A DNA stretch of 64,000 bases from Allobosea lupini (lineage in GTDB: Bacteria > Pseudomonadota > Alphaproteobacteria > Rhizobiales > Beijerinckiaceae): NCBI RefSeq assembly GCF_900109525.1, contig NZ_FOAN01000008.1, forward strand, positions 1 through 64,000. The letters are read 5' to 3'. The notes below the pieces were generated by a model. It searched no databases. It saw only the letters and a program-made list of their open reading frames with translations, and was not told where the DNA came from. This document shows positions 8,770-17,458 of this stretch, in pieces. Position 1 is the stretch's first letter, and each line of letters opens with the position of its first letter. The position numbers were made by a program, and so were the translations under genes.

Positions 8770-9939
8770 TCAGAGCTTGAACTCGTTGAGAACCTTGCCC
8801 CAAAGCCAGCCAAACAGGGGGCTGCTCGGCATCGGCATGGACATGCTCGCTCGCTCGAGCCCGTGGGCGGACGGGTCGCCGCTGCCACCAGTGATACGGG
8901 GGAGAAAATCGGCCAGCAAAAAATCGCTGTCGGTGGCGTCGTAGGTCGCATGCGTGGCGCCGCCGCCCCGGCACTTCGCCAGAATGATTTGGCCGACGAC
9001 CTCTCCCAGCGCAGCGCCGGCCCAGCTGTCAATCGGGAAATGCACGCCGGCCACCGTCCGATTGACCGCGATCCGCTCGGCCTGCTTGTAGAGCAACCTG
9101 ATCAGGCGGTCGCTCTGGGGGTAGTGCCGCGCAGCCGGCGGCGTTGCATCGAGCGTCTCAAGCAGCCCCTCGAGCACGGTCGCGACCGCAAAGGCCTCGG
9201 CGGCGTGCGCGCTTGGAAACGCACCGTGAGCCGGCGTCGGGATCATCGCCATCACCGTCGCGCCGCGACGATCGGGCCGGCGACAGGCCAGGTGGTGCTT
9301 GGCTACCATCGCGACATGCGAGGTGATGACCTGCGTGATGCCGATCAGCTCGAAGGTGAAGCGGTTGGCGTCGTTCAGCCCAAGAATGCTGGCGAAATAG
9401 TCGACCGGGAAACCGACCTGCGTCAGGATCTCGGCAGCCCGGTCGGAGCGCTGATCGGCATAGCTTCGCATGTGCTTCAGCTGCATTCGAAACAGATCGG
9501 CAGCCGGCCTGGCCAGCGTGATCAGAGGCTTCCTGCCGTAGCTGAGCTCGATGCCGGCAAATGGCTGAGCGATCCCGCCTAGCCGTCGTTTGCCGGGCGT
9601 CCAGTCGAGGCGCTTCAGCGTGTCCGTCAGATAGAGCGAGGCGCGCACCCATGCAGCCCAGTCATCCATGTTTTCGGCCGGGCCGATCGGCAGGTCCGCA
9701 TAGGTTCCAGCAGCGACGTCGCCGACGTCGTCAGGTCCAGCGATATGGCCGATCGCCTGCGCATTGAGCGTCAATCCCTGCGACAGGATCGGGCTGACGG
9801 CGCCGCCCGGGACGAAAGGCCCGATACCGGTCGATCCAATGCCGCCGATCCCTCCTATCCCACCGATGCCGCCGATCCCTCCTATCCCACCGATGCCCCC
9901 GATCCCGCCTATGCCGCCGATCCCACCCGCACTCGACAT
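8770..9939 (-). CDS. Vanadium-dependent haloperoxidase/PAP2 family protein with (GGI)10 N-terminus
   Basis: A 389-residue member of the PAP2/vanadium haloperoxidase superfamily. All three vanadate/phosphate-binding motifs are intact: K-x6-RP (Lys-214, Arg-221, Pro-222), PSAH (242-245) and R-x5-H-x3-D (Arg-294, His-300, Asp-304). The length and layout fit bacterial vanadium chloro- or bromoperoxidases better than membrane PAP2 phosphatases, since there is no set of six membrane helices. The N-terminus carries ten Gly-Gly-Ile triplets at residues 5-34, which is very unusual. No signal peptide is visible. GGAGAGAG precedes the ATG, and the gene begins 17 bases after the regulator gene ends, so they form an operon. 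Confidence 0.85.
   Translation of the reverse strand: MSSAGGIGGIGGIGGIGGIGGIGGIGGIGGIGGIGSTGIGPFVPGGAVSPILSQGLTLNAQAIGHIAGPDDVGDVAAGTYADLPIGPAENMDDWAAWVRASLYLTDTLKRLDWTPGKRRLGGIAQPFAGIELSYGRKPLITLARPAADLFRMQLKHMRSYADQRSDRAAEILTQVGFPVDYFASILGLNDANRFTFELIGITQVITSHVAMVAKHHLACRRPDRRGATVMAMIPTPAHGAFPSAHAAEAFAVATVLEGLLETLDATPPAARHYPQSDRLIRLLYKQAERIAVNRTVAGVHFPIDSWAGAALGEVVGQIILAKCRGGGATHATYDATDSDFLLADFLPRITGGSGDPSAHGLERASMSMPMPSSPLFGWLWGKVLNEFKL
9838..9927 (-). repeat. In-frame tandem repeat encoding (Gly-Gly-Ile)10
   Basis: Ten nine-base units on the minus strand encode GGI. Two successive 27-base blocks are identical at the DNA level, pointing to recent duplication; the other units differ at third codon positions. 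Because the unit is a multiple of three, gain or loss of copies keeps the reading frame, so the length may vary among strains. Confidence 0.9.
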
Positions 9940-9956
9940 GATCTCTCTCCAGATAC

Positions 9957-11600
9957 CTATTGCAGGCCGGCCGCCCTGAAGGCGGCCGCGGCCTTGCGCC
10001 CGAACTTGGAATCCGACGCCGGATGGCTGCGGAGATAACTCTCGATCGAAAAATCCGGCATGGCGCGTCGAAGCTCGGATCCGGCGGCGCGAAGCTCATC
10101 GCCGCGGTCGAGATTGTGCAAGGCGACGATCTTGGCCCGCAGCGTGGACACGTGACGATCATTGAGGAGGAGCGAACTCTCCGCGAACTCGAGGGCGCTT
10201 TGGTAGGCGCCCGCCGACAGGTAGGCGGTCGCGCTCAGCGACTCATAGAAGTAGCGGAACGGGTCGAGCGGCGAGAGCCTGCGAGCCCGGTCGACGGCCT
10301 GGACTGCGGGTCCGCCTTCGTCGCGGAATGCGTGAAGCGTGCCGCGCAGAAGGAGCGACAACGCCTCGTTCGGATTGATGGCAAGGGCGGCCTTGTAACG
10401 CTGCTCGGCGACGTCGAGCCGCTTCAGCAGGTTGTTGTGGGCGAGACCGTCGATGGTCAGGCAGAAGGCATTGTCGGGCGAGAGGTCGAGCGCGCGCGCC
10501 GTGCAGTCGAGGCCGCGCTCGGTTTCCGCCGCGATGTCCAAACTCCAGCCATTGAAGACGCTCAGAAAATACCATTTTCCAAGCCAGGCATGGGTCTCGG
10601 CCGCGTAAGGCGCACGCCGTAGCGCCTCCTCGAGCAGTTCGCGCGCGCGGGCGAGATCGTGAAGCGTCGCGCGGTTCATCAGCCTGACCCCGGCGATCAC
10701 CAGTCGATGGTCCTCGACATCGGCGAGGCGCTGGCTCGAGATATGGCTGAGCGCCTCGTCCGCGATGGCTGCCCCGATCGAGCCGACGATGGCGGCGATA
10801 CCCTCCTCGGCCGACTGGAAGAACGTCCCGACCGGGCTGGTGATCTGCCGCGTCCAGAGAATGCGGCCGGAGCCCACGTCGAGGAAGTCGGCGTCGAGGA
10901 TCAGCATGCCACCCGACCGTCTCAGGCTGCCGGTTACGCAGAAATCCGCGTGAAGCCTTGATCGCACCGAGGCGATGTCGATCCCGCCGCGTGCGAGTTC
11001 CCGGCAGGATAAGTGCGAGATCACGGCGATCAGCCTGGAGCGGCTGAGCGAGCGGCACATCTCCTCCGCCAGCCAGTCGCTGATCGTCGCATCCGCAATG
11101 TCGTTGCCGATGACGCGAAACGGCAGGACGGCGATAGCGGGCAGAACTGAAACGCCGCCGCCGCTTAATGAGAGGCTGAACAGGCCATCGAGCTGCGTTG
11201 GATTCTGACGGATGCCGCCGATCCACTGACCAAATCCGGCCTCTCGGATATCCAGTCCCTCGAGGAACTCTCCCTGGCCGGGATGGCCGACGAATCTGAC
11301 CCGCGACAGATCGAGCGTGACCTCGGAATTGGTGCTCGTAACCAGGTCGCCGTAATGGGGACCCACGATCGCCTTGATGTCTGCCAGCGCGCGCCGGAGG
11401 CTTTGGCGGCCGGTATCGTAGCAGGCGACGCCCCACAACGTCTCCTGCAGGAACGAGCGTGTACGCCGACCGAACGGCGCGGTGGCGAGGAGCGCAAACA
11501 ACGCCTTGTGCTTGGCGCCGCCGATCTCGAATCCGTCCGTCGCGCTCGACCTGACCGAGCACGCACCGAACAGATTGATCTCCAGAAGCTTGCCGTCCAT
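9957..11600 (-). CDS. SARP-like transcriptional regulator with TolB-like and TPR domains
   Basis: A 547-residue cytoplasmic regulator. Residues 1-100 look like the winged-helix DNA-binding domain of SARP/OmpR-type regulators (INLFGACSVR, then KHKALFALLATAP and SLRRALADIK). Residues about 155-290 resemble the TolB-N-like domain common in CadC and adenylate-cyclase-type proteins (IAVLPFRVIG). The rest, about 300-530, is a TPR array (for example HAWLGKWYF, NPNEALSLLLRG). The gene is first in a minus-strand run with the vanadium haloperoxidase and the protease, so it probably controls them. It is divergent from a 53-residue ORF and the patatin gene, and the 165-base gap between would hold promoters for both directions. 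Confidence 0.8.
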   Translation of the reverse strand: MDGKLLEINLFGACSVRSSATDGFEIGGAKHKALFALLATAPFGRRTRSFLQETLWGVACYDTGRQSLRRALADIKAIVGPHYGDLVTSTNSEVTLDLSRVRFVGHPGQGEFLEGLDIREAGFGQWIGGIRQNPTQLDGLFSLSLSGGGVSVLPAIAVLPFRVIGNDIADATISDWLAEEMCRSLSRSRLIAVISHLSCRELARGGIDIASVRSRLHADFCVTGSLRRSGGMLILDADFLDVGSGRILWTRQITSPVGTFFQSAEEGIAAIVGSIGAAIADEALSHISSQRLADVEDHRLVIAGVRLMNRATLHDLARARELLEEALRRAPYAAETHAWLGKWYFLSVFNGWSLDIAAETERGLDCTARALDLSPDNAFCLTIDGLAHNNLLKRLDVAEQRYKAALAINPNEALSLLLRGTLHAFRDEGGPAVQAVDRARRLSPLDPFRYFYESLSATAYLSAGAYQSALEFAESSLLLNDRHVSTLRAKIVALHNLDRGDELRAAGSELRRAMPDFSIESYLRSHPASDSKFGRKAAAAFRAAGLQ

Positions 11601-11765
11601 GGCGCGTTGTCCAATCTGACTGCCTCGACGTTACCAACGCCAGGTGACAGATCACAACGCGCTTCACGTTTTTTTCACGCGCCAGTCCAGGCATTGGCCG
11701 AATATGCTGAACTTGCGGCATTTGAAGAAAACACCATGAACAAGAAAACACTAGGAGCTGAGGCT

Positions 11766-11927
11766 ATGCCTGTTCGAGATTTGGCGGATTTCCATTTGCG
11801 CTGGCCAGAATTTCGCAGGAGAGCGGTCGACGTCTCGCAGTCCGCATTCTTGAAACCGCAAGATCGCGAGACGATCATGTGGTTGATCCGCATGGCTGAC
11901 AGGATCGGACCCCGCGACCTGAACTGA
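11766..11927 (+). CDS. Short conserved-looking ORF of unknown function
   Basis: A 53-residue protein beginning MPVRDLADFHLRWPEFRRR, with an amphipathic C-terminal stretch (IMWLIRMADRIGPRDL). The ATG at 11766 is preceded by AGGAG with eight bases of spacing, a good ribosome site; ATG 11736 in the same frame would add ten residues but lacks one. It is divergent from the SARP regulator and runs toward the patatin gene. I do not recognise a family. Its position in the shared control region makes it worth keeping. Confidence 0.45.
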   Translation: MPVRDLADFHLRWPEFRRRAVDVSQSAFLKPQDRETIMWLIRMADRIGPRDLN

Positions 11928-12047
11928 ACAATTTGAATCGCGTCGGCAACTCTTCAGTCGAATTGTCGAGCGATTGTGTGCCGTCGACCTTGGACACGAT
12001 GGGCTGCCCGGGTTCGGGTAGAGCGTCAGAGATTGGGGGCTCCCGAT

Positions 12048-14435
12048 ATGCGTACACGCACAATCAGGAGCGACACCACTGAGGCCGGGAAAGGTTCAGG
12101 CGGCTCGTTTCCTCACATTCTGCGTTTTGAACGCGCTGGCAGTCGGAGAGTTTATCATCTCAATGACGAGGGATTGGCCAAGGTCTGGGCTGCGCTGGCG
12201 TCTCTCATGTTCGACCAATCGGGCAAGACACAAGAGCTTGTCCTCGATGGACGCGCTCAGATTGCGCTGGCGGAAGTTTTGGCGCAGCCCTGCGCAAAGC
12301 TATCTTCGGGCACGACGAGATTCGATCCTTTAACCGACGACCCGGCCGACATTTTTGTTCGACTGGAGCGGAGCGGTCTCGTTGGACAAGGCGCGGGCCC
12401 GATCATCTCTTTTCTCAATCGAGCCTCAGCAATTTTGTTGCTGTTGTCGCCGGTTTTGATCGCCATATCGGCGTTCGTCTATATTCTGCTGCAGGTCGAT
12501 CAGGGGCAGGATATCGTCAGGGCGGCGGAGACGGATCATGGGGCCGCTTTCCGCCTGGCATGCGCCCTCGCGCTCCTCGCCGCCGCGGCTGGAGCGTCGC
12601 TTTCGGACATTTTGAGTTTCCCCCAGAATCGAAACGGGCGCATCGGCAAGGCGCCCGCTCTGCACGCCAAGCAAACGAAGAGTGATGTCGTATTTGCGGT
12701 CTCACTCCTGTTGGCCCTGTGGGGGGCTCTTCTGCTGACGAGCGCGCTGGGGCTGGGCGCCATTTCCGTAGTGGTGGTTTTAGGCGGCACCGTTGCCGGC
12801 TCCATGGTGGCACTACCCTTGGCGTTTGCAGCCAGACGCTTCCCTCCAGCAAACCTGACCATCGGAGCCACGGTGCTTTGTTGTCTGGCGGCAATTCCGG
12901 AAATGGCCGGCCGAGCGCTCGGTTCTGCGCCGATACTGGCTCTCGCGCTATCCGGCTGGCTGCTCGTCGTGGCGGGCTTCGTCCGGATGGCACATCGCAA
13001 ACGCATCAGCGGCGCGTTCGTCGCGATGATTATTTTTATAGGACTCTGGTTTTCAGTCGTCTCGAGCACTCCGCCCATTGATCGCATCCGCGCAGTAACA
13101 AGCCTCGATGCGCACGGCGCGGCGCCTTCAGTCACACCGATGCTCTCCTTCAAGAGTGCCCTTTTCAGTCTTCTCGATCGGCAAGCCGAAAGTCGCCCAG
13201 TGGTCGTGCTCGTCTCGGCGGCGGGCGGCGGCGTCCGCGCGAGCTATTGGACCGCCAAGGTTCTCGCGCGGCTAACTCAGGCATCGCCTGCGCTTCGCGA
13301 TCGGCTGTTCCTCGCGAGCGGCGTGTCGGGCGGCTCGCTAGGATTGGCGCTTTATCGCGCGCTCTTGGCGGAACCCGATCTGGCTTGCGCGCCGGACGGC
13401 CGTTTGGAGGATTGCGTCGCCACATTCCACGACGCCGACTTCCTCGCTGGCCTGCTGGCCGGCGCCCTGACGCATGATTTGCTGAGCGCCGTCCTGCCGA
13501 TCTCGCCGCAACGCGGAGCCACGCTGGAGAAGACATGGGAAGCGCAGTGGCGTCGGATCGCGCCGTCCAGCGATCGCTTCGCTGAGCCGTTTCGCGATCT
13601 TTTCTCGACCACTGGACCTTCGCTCGTCCTCAACACCACCGCGACCCGGGACGGCGATCGCGTTCCGATAAGCAACCTTGACACAAAAGGGTGGCTGATG
13701 TCGCGAAGCCGCTGCAAGGTGAATATCGCCGAAGAAGTCAATCTGCCCCTCAGCGCCGCGGCCCATGCGAGCGCGCGCTTTCCTGTCATCTCGGACTGGG
13801 CTTCCTTCGAGGTCGCCGCCGCCAGGCGGGCCGGCTGCGAAAGCCTCGAGACCGTTGCCGATGGCGGGTTTTTCGAGAATTATGGGGCCGCGACGGTTCT
13901 AGACGCCTATCGTCAGATCAAAAAGTTGACAGCGACGTTGCCGGAGGCACGAAAGCCGCGCGTCATCGTAATCCAGATTGTCAATGATCCGGACTGCGAC
14001 GCGGCAAGGCTGCTCGAGGCCAGATCGCTGGCACTGGAATGCGAACAGATCATCGCGCAGCGCAAGGAAGCGTACAAAAAGCGAGACGTCAGTCTGTTGC
14101 CTTGGCGCTACGTACAGGCTGACTGGAATTACAACGCAACCCTCAACATCCGACGGCTAATCCGACCGACGCCGTCACTGGACCCGCGGCCTGGCCCCTT
14201 CGGCGTGATGCTCCGGTCCCGCACAATGGCCGGCATCGAAGTCGCCGACCAACTCCGCCGAGTGGTTCTTGCTGCCGACGACGTCTACCATCTTTTCTCG
14301 ATGGCCGGCGCCGTCGATGCACCGCTCGGCTGGACGCTGTCCCAGACCGCGCGGCGTCAACTCGACGAACGGCTTGATGCGGTTTGGAAACAACCGCAAA
14401 TAGAAAACCTTATCAATACGCTCTCTGCGCGATAA
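12048..14435 (+). CDS. Membrane-anchored patatin-like phospholipase
   Basis: A 795-residue protein. The C-terminal half is a patatin lipase: oxyanion loop GGGVRAS near residue 392, nucleophile motif GVSGGS near 425 and catalytic Asp in DGGFFENYG near 605, giving the Ser-Asp dyad. Patatins hydrolyse phospholipid or acyl esters. Before it are five or six hydrophobic segments (about residues 115-335), and before those a 100-residue soluble N-terminal domain that I do not recognise. The start is uncertain: ATG 12048 has only a weak G-rich stretch upstream, and the frame is open to 11976. The gene is in the same direction as the 53-residue ORF and divergent from the SARP operon. Confidence 0.82.
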   Translation: MRTRTIRSDTTEAGKGSGGSFPHILRFERAGSRRVYHLNDEGLAKVWAALASLMFDQSGKTQELVLDGRAQIALAEVLAQPCAKLSSGTTRFDPLTDDPADIFVRLERSGLVGQGAGPIISFLNRASAILLLLSPVLIAISAFVYILLQVDQGQDIVRAAETDHGAAFRLACALALLAAAAGASLSDILSFPQNRNGRIGKAPALHAKQTKSDVVFAVSLLLALWGALLLTSALGLGAISVVVVLGGTVAGSMVALPLAFAARRFPPANLTIGATVLCCLAAIPEMAGRALGSAPILALALSGWLLVVAGFVRMAHRKRISGAFVAMIIFIGLWFSVVSSTPPIDRIRAVTSLDAHGAAPSVTPMLSFKSALFSLLDRQAESRPVVVLVSAAGGGVRASYWTAKVLARLTQASPALRDRLFLASGVSGGSLGLALYRALLAEPDLACAPDGRLEDCVATFHDADFLAGLLAGALTHDLLSAVLPISPQRGATLEKTWEAQWRRIAPSSDRFAEPFRDLFSTTGPSLVLNTTATRDGDRVPISNLDTKGWLMSRSRCKVNIAEEVNLPLSAAAHASARFPVISDWASFEVAAARRAGCESLETVADGGFFENYGAATVLDAYRQIKKLTATLPEARKPRVIVIQIVNDPDCDAARLLEARSLALECEQIIAQRKEAYKKRDVSLLPWRYVQADWNYNATLNIRRLIRPTPSLDPRPGPFGVMLRSRTMAGIEVADQLRRVVLAADDVYHLFSMAGAVDAPLGWTLSQTARRQLDERLDAVWKQPQIENLINTLSAR

Positions 14436-14557
14436 CAGCAGTGACTAAGCGAATTTAAATTAAGCGCCCATTGCTCGTCCGGGTAAATTGCGCCAATAGC
14501 TGAGATTAGCCACCTGGCAGGAAGCGGACATCTTGTGCTGGCTAAACTCCGATGAAT

Positions 14558-15817
14558 TCAGTAAATCGTCAAAGCGGGCACATAGCTCACCAGTAGCAGG
14601 ACGAGCATCGCAACACCGAAGAAGGGCCAGAGCTCGCGGGTCGTCTCACCCAAGGTCGTTCGCGCAATCGACGTCGAGATGAAGAGCGTCGTGCCGATCG
14701 GCGGCGTATAGAGGCCGATGCCGAGGTTGAGCACCATGATGATGCCGAGCTGGACGGGATCGAGCCCGATCGAGGCCGCCAGCGGCACGAAGATCGGCCC
14801 CAGCAGCAGGATCGCCGGCGGCAGGTCGATCGGCATGCCGACGAGCAGCAGCAGAACGTTCATCGCGAGGATGACAAGGTAGGGGTTCGAGATCGTGGCC
14901 GAGACCCATTCGGCGAAGCGCTGCGGCACTTGATCGAAGGTCAGGATCCAGCCGACGATGGCCGAACCCATGATGACCAGCATGACGACGCCGGTCGCGA
15001 CGCCCGCCTCCATCATGCTGATCCTGAACCTGCTCCAGCTCATGTCACGGTAGAGCACAATGCTGAGGATCAGCGCGTAAAGCACGGCCAGGACCGCGAT
15101 CTCGGTCGGCGTCGCGATGCCGAAGCGGAGTCCGAGCAGGATGAAGACCGGCATCAGCAAGGCCGGCATGCTGCGCCACGCGAGCCGCGCGAGCTCCGCC
15201 CGGGAGACCGGCGCCTCGGGCGAAACATAGCCGCGCCGTCGCGCGATCCAGCTGCACAGGACGATGAATCCGCCGGCCATCAGCAGGCCCGGCAGGATGC
15301 CGGCGGTGAAGAGGTCGGCGATCGAGACGTTCGAAACCAGCGAGTAGAGGATCAGCGGGATCGAGGGCGGGATCAGGATGTCGATGATGGCGGAGGTGGC
15401 GTTGTTGGCGGCGCAGAGAGGCGCCGGGTACCCCTGCCGCTTTTGCCAGGGGATCAGCACGGAGCCGAGCGCACTTGCATTGGCGACAGCGCTGCCGGAC
15501 ACGCCGCCGAACACCACGGATGCGACGACCGTGGTCGAGAGAGGCCCGCCACGCCAGCGCTGCATCGACTTAGAGGCGAAGGCGAGCAGCTCGCTACCGA
15601 GCTTGCCGCCGAGCATGAGCGAGCCGGCGAGCATGAAGAACGGCAGCGCCAGCATCGGGAAGGACTGCGTCTGTTGATACATCTGCTGGGCGATGATCGT
15701 CAGCGGGATCTGGCCCTGCACCAGCAGGGCCGCGCCCGCCGCGACGATCAGCGCATGCCCGACAGGGATCGCAAGCAGCATCAGGATGACGAAGGAGAGG
15801 ATCAGGGTGAGGCTCAT
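14558..15817 (-). CDS. TRAP transporter large permease (DctM-like)
   Basis: A 419-residue membrane protein with about twelve hydrophobic segments, typical of the DctM subunit that couples sodium flow to uptake of a carboxylate-type substrate. Family hallmarks seen are PFFMLAG, GSAVANASALGS and GMPIDLPPAILLLGP. The start ATG overlaps the end of the small permease gene (ATGA), fixing the start and showing coupling. It is the last gene of the TRAP-transketolase-SDR operon. Confidence 0.93.
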   Translation of the reverse strand: MSLTLILSFVILMLLAIPVGHALIVAAGAALLVQGQIPLTIIAQQMYQQTQSFPMLALPFFMLAGSLMLGGKLGSELLAFASKSMQRWRGGPLSTTVVASVVFGGVSGSAVANASALGSVLIPWQKRQGYPAPLCAANNATSAIIDILIPPSIPLILYSLVSNVSIADLFTAGILPGLLMAGGFIVLCSWIARRRGYVSPEAPVSRAELARLAWRSMPALLMPVFILLGLRFGIATPTEIAVLAVLYALILSIVLYRDMSWSRFRISMMEAGVATGVVMLVIMGSAIVGWILTFDQVPQRFAEWVSATISNPYLVILAMNVLLLLVGMPIDLPPAILLLGPIFVPLAASIGLDPVQLGIIMVLNLGIGLYTPPIGTTLFISTSIARTTLGETTRELWPFFGVAMLVLLLVSYVPALTIY

Positions 15818-16371
15818 GCGACCTGCTCCTCCGGAGCGGGAACGGGCATCGCTTCGGGCCCCATGATGGCGACCCTCGCCGCCTGGTTCGCGGTGACGAC
15901 GATGACGAGCGCGAGCCCGATGGCGATGGTGTAGTAGCCGTAGCTCGCCGGGATCCCCATGACGGGAGAGCGGTCGATCCAGAGCATCTCCGCCAAGAGC
16001 AGGATGTCCCTGCTCAGCAGGATGTAGCTTCCGATGACGATGGCGTGCCCGACGAGGAGCATGGCGCGCGCACCCTGGCGGCCGAGCATGACGAGCACCG
16101 TCTCGACGGCCATGTGCCCACCCTTCTGCACGCCAAGCACGACGCCCGCCATGATGAAGACCGGGAACAGCCGCTCCGGCAGTTCCTGCGCGAAGCGGAA
16201 ACCGCCGGAATCGAGCACGTAACGAGCGCCGACATTGGCAGCGAGCATGGCCAGCAGTAGCGAACCCACGCCGATGACGACGATCTCGCAGGACTGGGCG
16301 ACGACCAGGTCGACGCGATCTGCCAGGCGGATGGCGCCTGCGCGCCATCCAGATGGGTGCGGCCGCTCCAC
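15814..16371 (-). CDS. TRAP transporter small permease (DctQ-like)
   Basis: A 185-residue protein with four membrane helices and the DctQ-type motif RFAQELPERLFP between helices one and two. It pairs with the large permease encoded immediately downstream, with a four-base overlap, and with the binding protein whose gene ends four bases upstream. The C-terminal tail is short and polar. Substrate specificity lies in the binding protein, not here. Confidence 0.92.
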   Translation of the reverse strand: MERPHPSGWRAGAIRLADRVDLVVAQSCEIVVIGVGSLLLAMLAANVGARYVLDSGGFRFAQELPERLFPVFIMAGVVLGVQKGGHMAVETVLVMLGRQGARAMLLVGHAIVIGSYILLSRDILLLAEMLWIDRSPVMGIPASYGYYTIAIGLALVIVVTANQAARVAIMGPEAMPVPAPEEQVA

Positions 16372-16374
16372 CGC

Positions 16375-17391
16375 TCAGCCCCGCGCCGTCTTGACGAGGC
16401 GATCGACGAAGTCGCCGAAGGGCTTGGCCTTCCAGGTGTCGTAGACCTTGGCCGAAGCCTCGCGGAAAGCTGCCTGGTCGGCCTCGTTGACCTGCAGCTT
16501 CGGGTTCGCCCTGAACTCGCCGGCGAACTTGCTGTCGGCCTCCAGGAAGAGCTTGCGCTGAAGCTCGCCCGCCTCCTTCGCCGTCGCCCTCACCACCTCG
16601 CGATCGGCCGGCGACAGCCGCATCCAGGTGATCTGCGACATCAGGAAGGGCGAGCACTCCCATTTATGCGCGGTCAGCGAAATGAAACGGTTGACCTCGA
16701 AGAGCTTCGACGAGGCGATGTTCACGAGCGGGTTCTCCTGCCCGTCAACAACGCCCTGCTGGAGTGCGACGTAAAGCTCGCCGAACGAAATCTGCTCCGT
16801 GCCAGCGCCGAGCGCCTGGAAGATGTCGATGGTCATCGGATCGGGCGGCGTCCGGATCTTCAGGCCCTTGAGATCGGTGGGCTTCGCGATGGCGCGCTTG
16901 CTGTTGGTGACGTGGCGGATACCGTTGTCCCACCAGCCGAGCGGCACCATGCCGATCTTGGCGAAGCGCTGATCAAGCTCGGTGCCTATCGGCCCTTCAA
17001 GCAGCGTGAACGCCTCCGCCGAGGTCCTGAACAGGAAGGGCAGGCCGAGCGCGGCGAGCTCCGGCAGCAGGGCCGAGGTCGAGCCCTGGCTGTTGACGGT
17101 CATGTCGACCGCACCGGTCCTGAGGCTCGTGAGCAGCGACTGCTCGTTGCCGAGCTGTTCGGCTCCGGCCACGCGAACGGCAAGGCGCCCTTTCGTGCGC
17201 TCCTTCAGGAGTTCGCCGAACCGATCGGCCGCGATCCAGCGCGGGTTGCCGGCAGCCGCATTGTGGCCCAGCGTCATCGTCACCTGCGCCTGCGCGCGGC
17301 GCGGCAGCGTCAGGATCGCCGGCGTGACGACACCGGCCGCGAGCAGGCCGCGGCGACTCAGACCGGTGGCGATCAGGTAATTCTTGGTCAT
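16375..17391 (-). CDS. TRAP transporter substrate-binding protein (DctP-like)
   Basis: A 338-residue periplasmic binding protein. The N-terminus has a twin-arginine-type leader (LSRRGLLAAGVV ... AQAQ, cleavage near residue 36). The mature part has DctP hallmarks: the LGHNAAAGNPRW start, the conserved arginine in LKIRTPPDP that grips a substrate carboxylate, and the ISFGELYVALQQGVVDGQENP motif. The substrate is therefore likely an acid or another anion with a hydroxyl. It is the first TRAP gene; the transketolase and SDR genes lie just upstream in the same direction. Confidence 0.93.
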   Translation of the reverse strand: MTKNYLIATGLSRRGLLAAGVVTPAILTLPRRAQAQVTMTLGHNAAAGNPRWIAADRFGELLKERTKGRLAVRVAGAEQLGNEQSLLTSLRTGAVDMTVNSQGSTSALLPELAALGLPFLFRTSAEAFTLLEGPIGTELDQRFAKIGMVPLGWWDNGIRHVTNSKRAIAKPTDLKGLKIRTPPDPMTIDIFQALGAGTEQISFGELYVALQQGVVDGQENPLVNIASSKLFEVNRFISLTAHKWECSPFLMSQITWMRLSPADREVVRATAKEAGELQRKLFLEADSKFAGEFRANPKLQVNEADQAAFREASAKVYDTWKAKPFGDFVDRLVKTARG

Positions 17392-17458
17392 GGCTTTCCT
17401 CCCTGATGTGACGTCGCCTGAAGGCGCTTCTGTCGATGGTCGATGGGCGAAGGCGGTC

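Noticed and set aside
8113..9582. A 489-codon plus-strand frame across the protease and haloperoxidase genes
   Set aside because: It spans two well supported minus-strand genes and their gap, with an Arg/Gln/Asp-rich translation typical of antisense reading in GC-rich DNA.
9838..9927. Possible CRISPR or minisatellite array
   Set aside because: The units are nine bases, contiguous and in frame within a protein-coding gene; there are no spacers.
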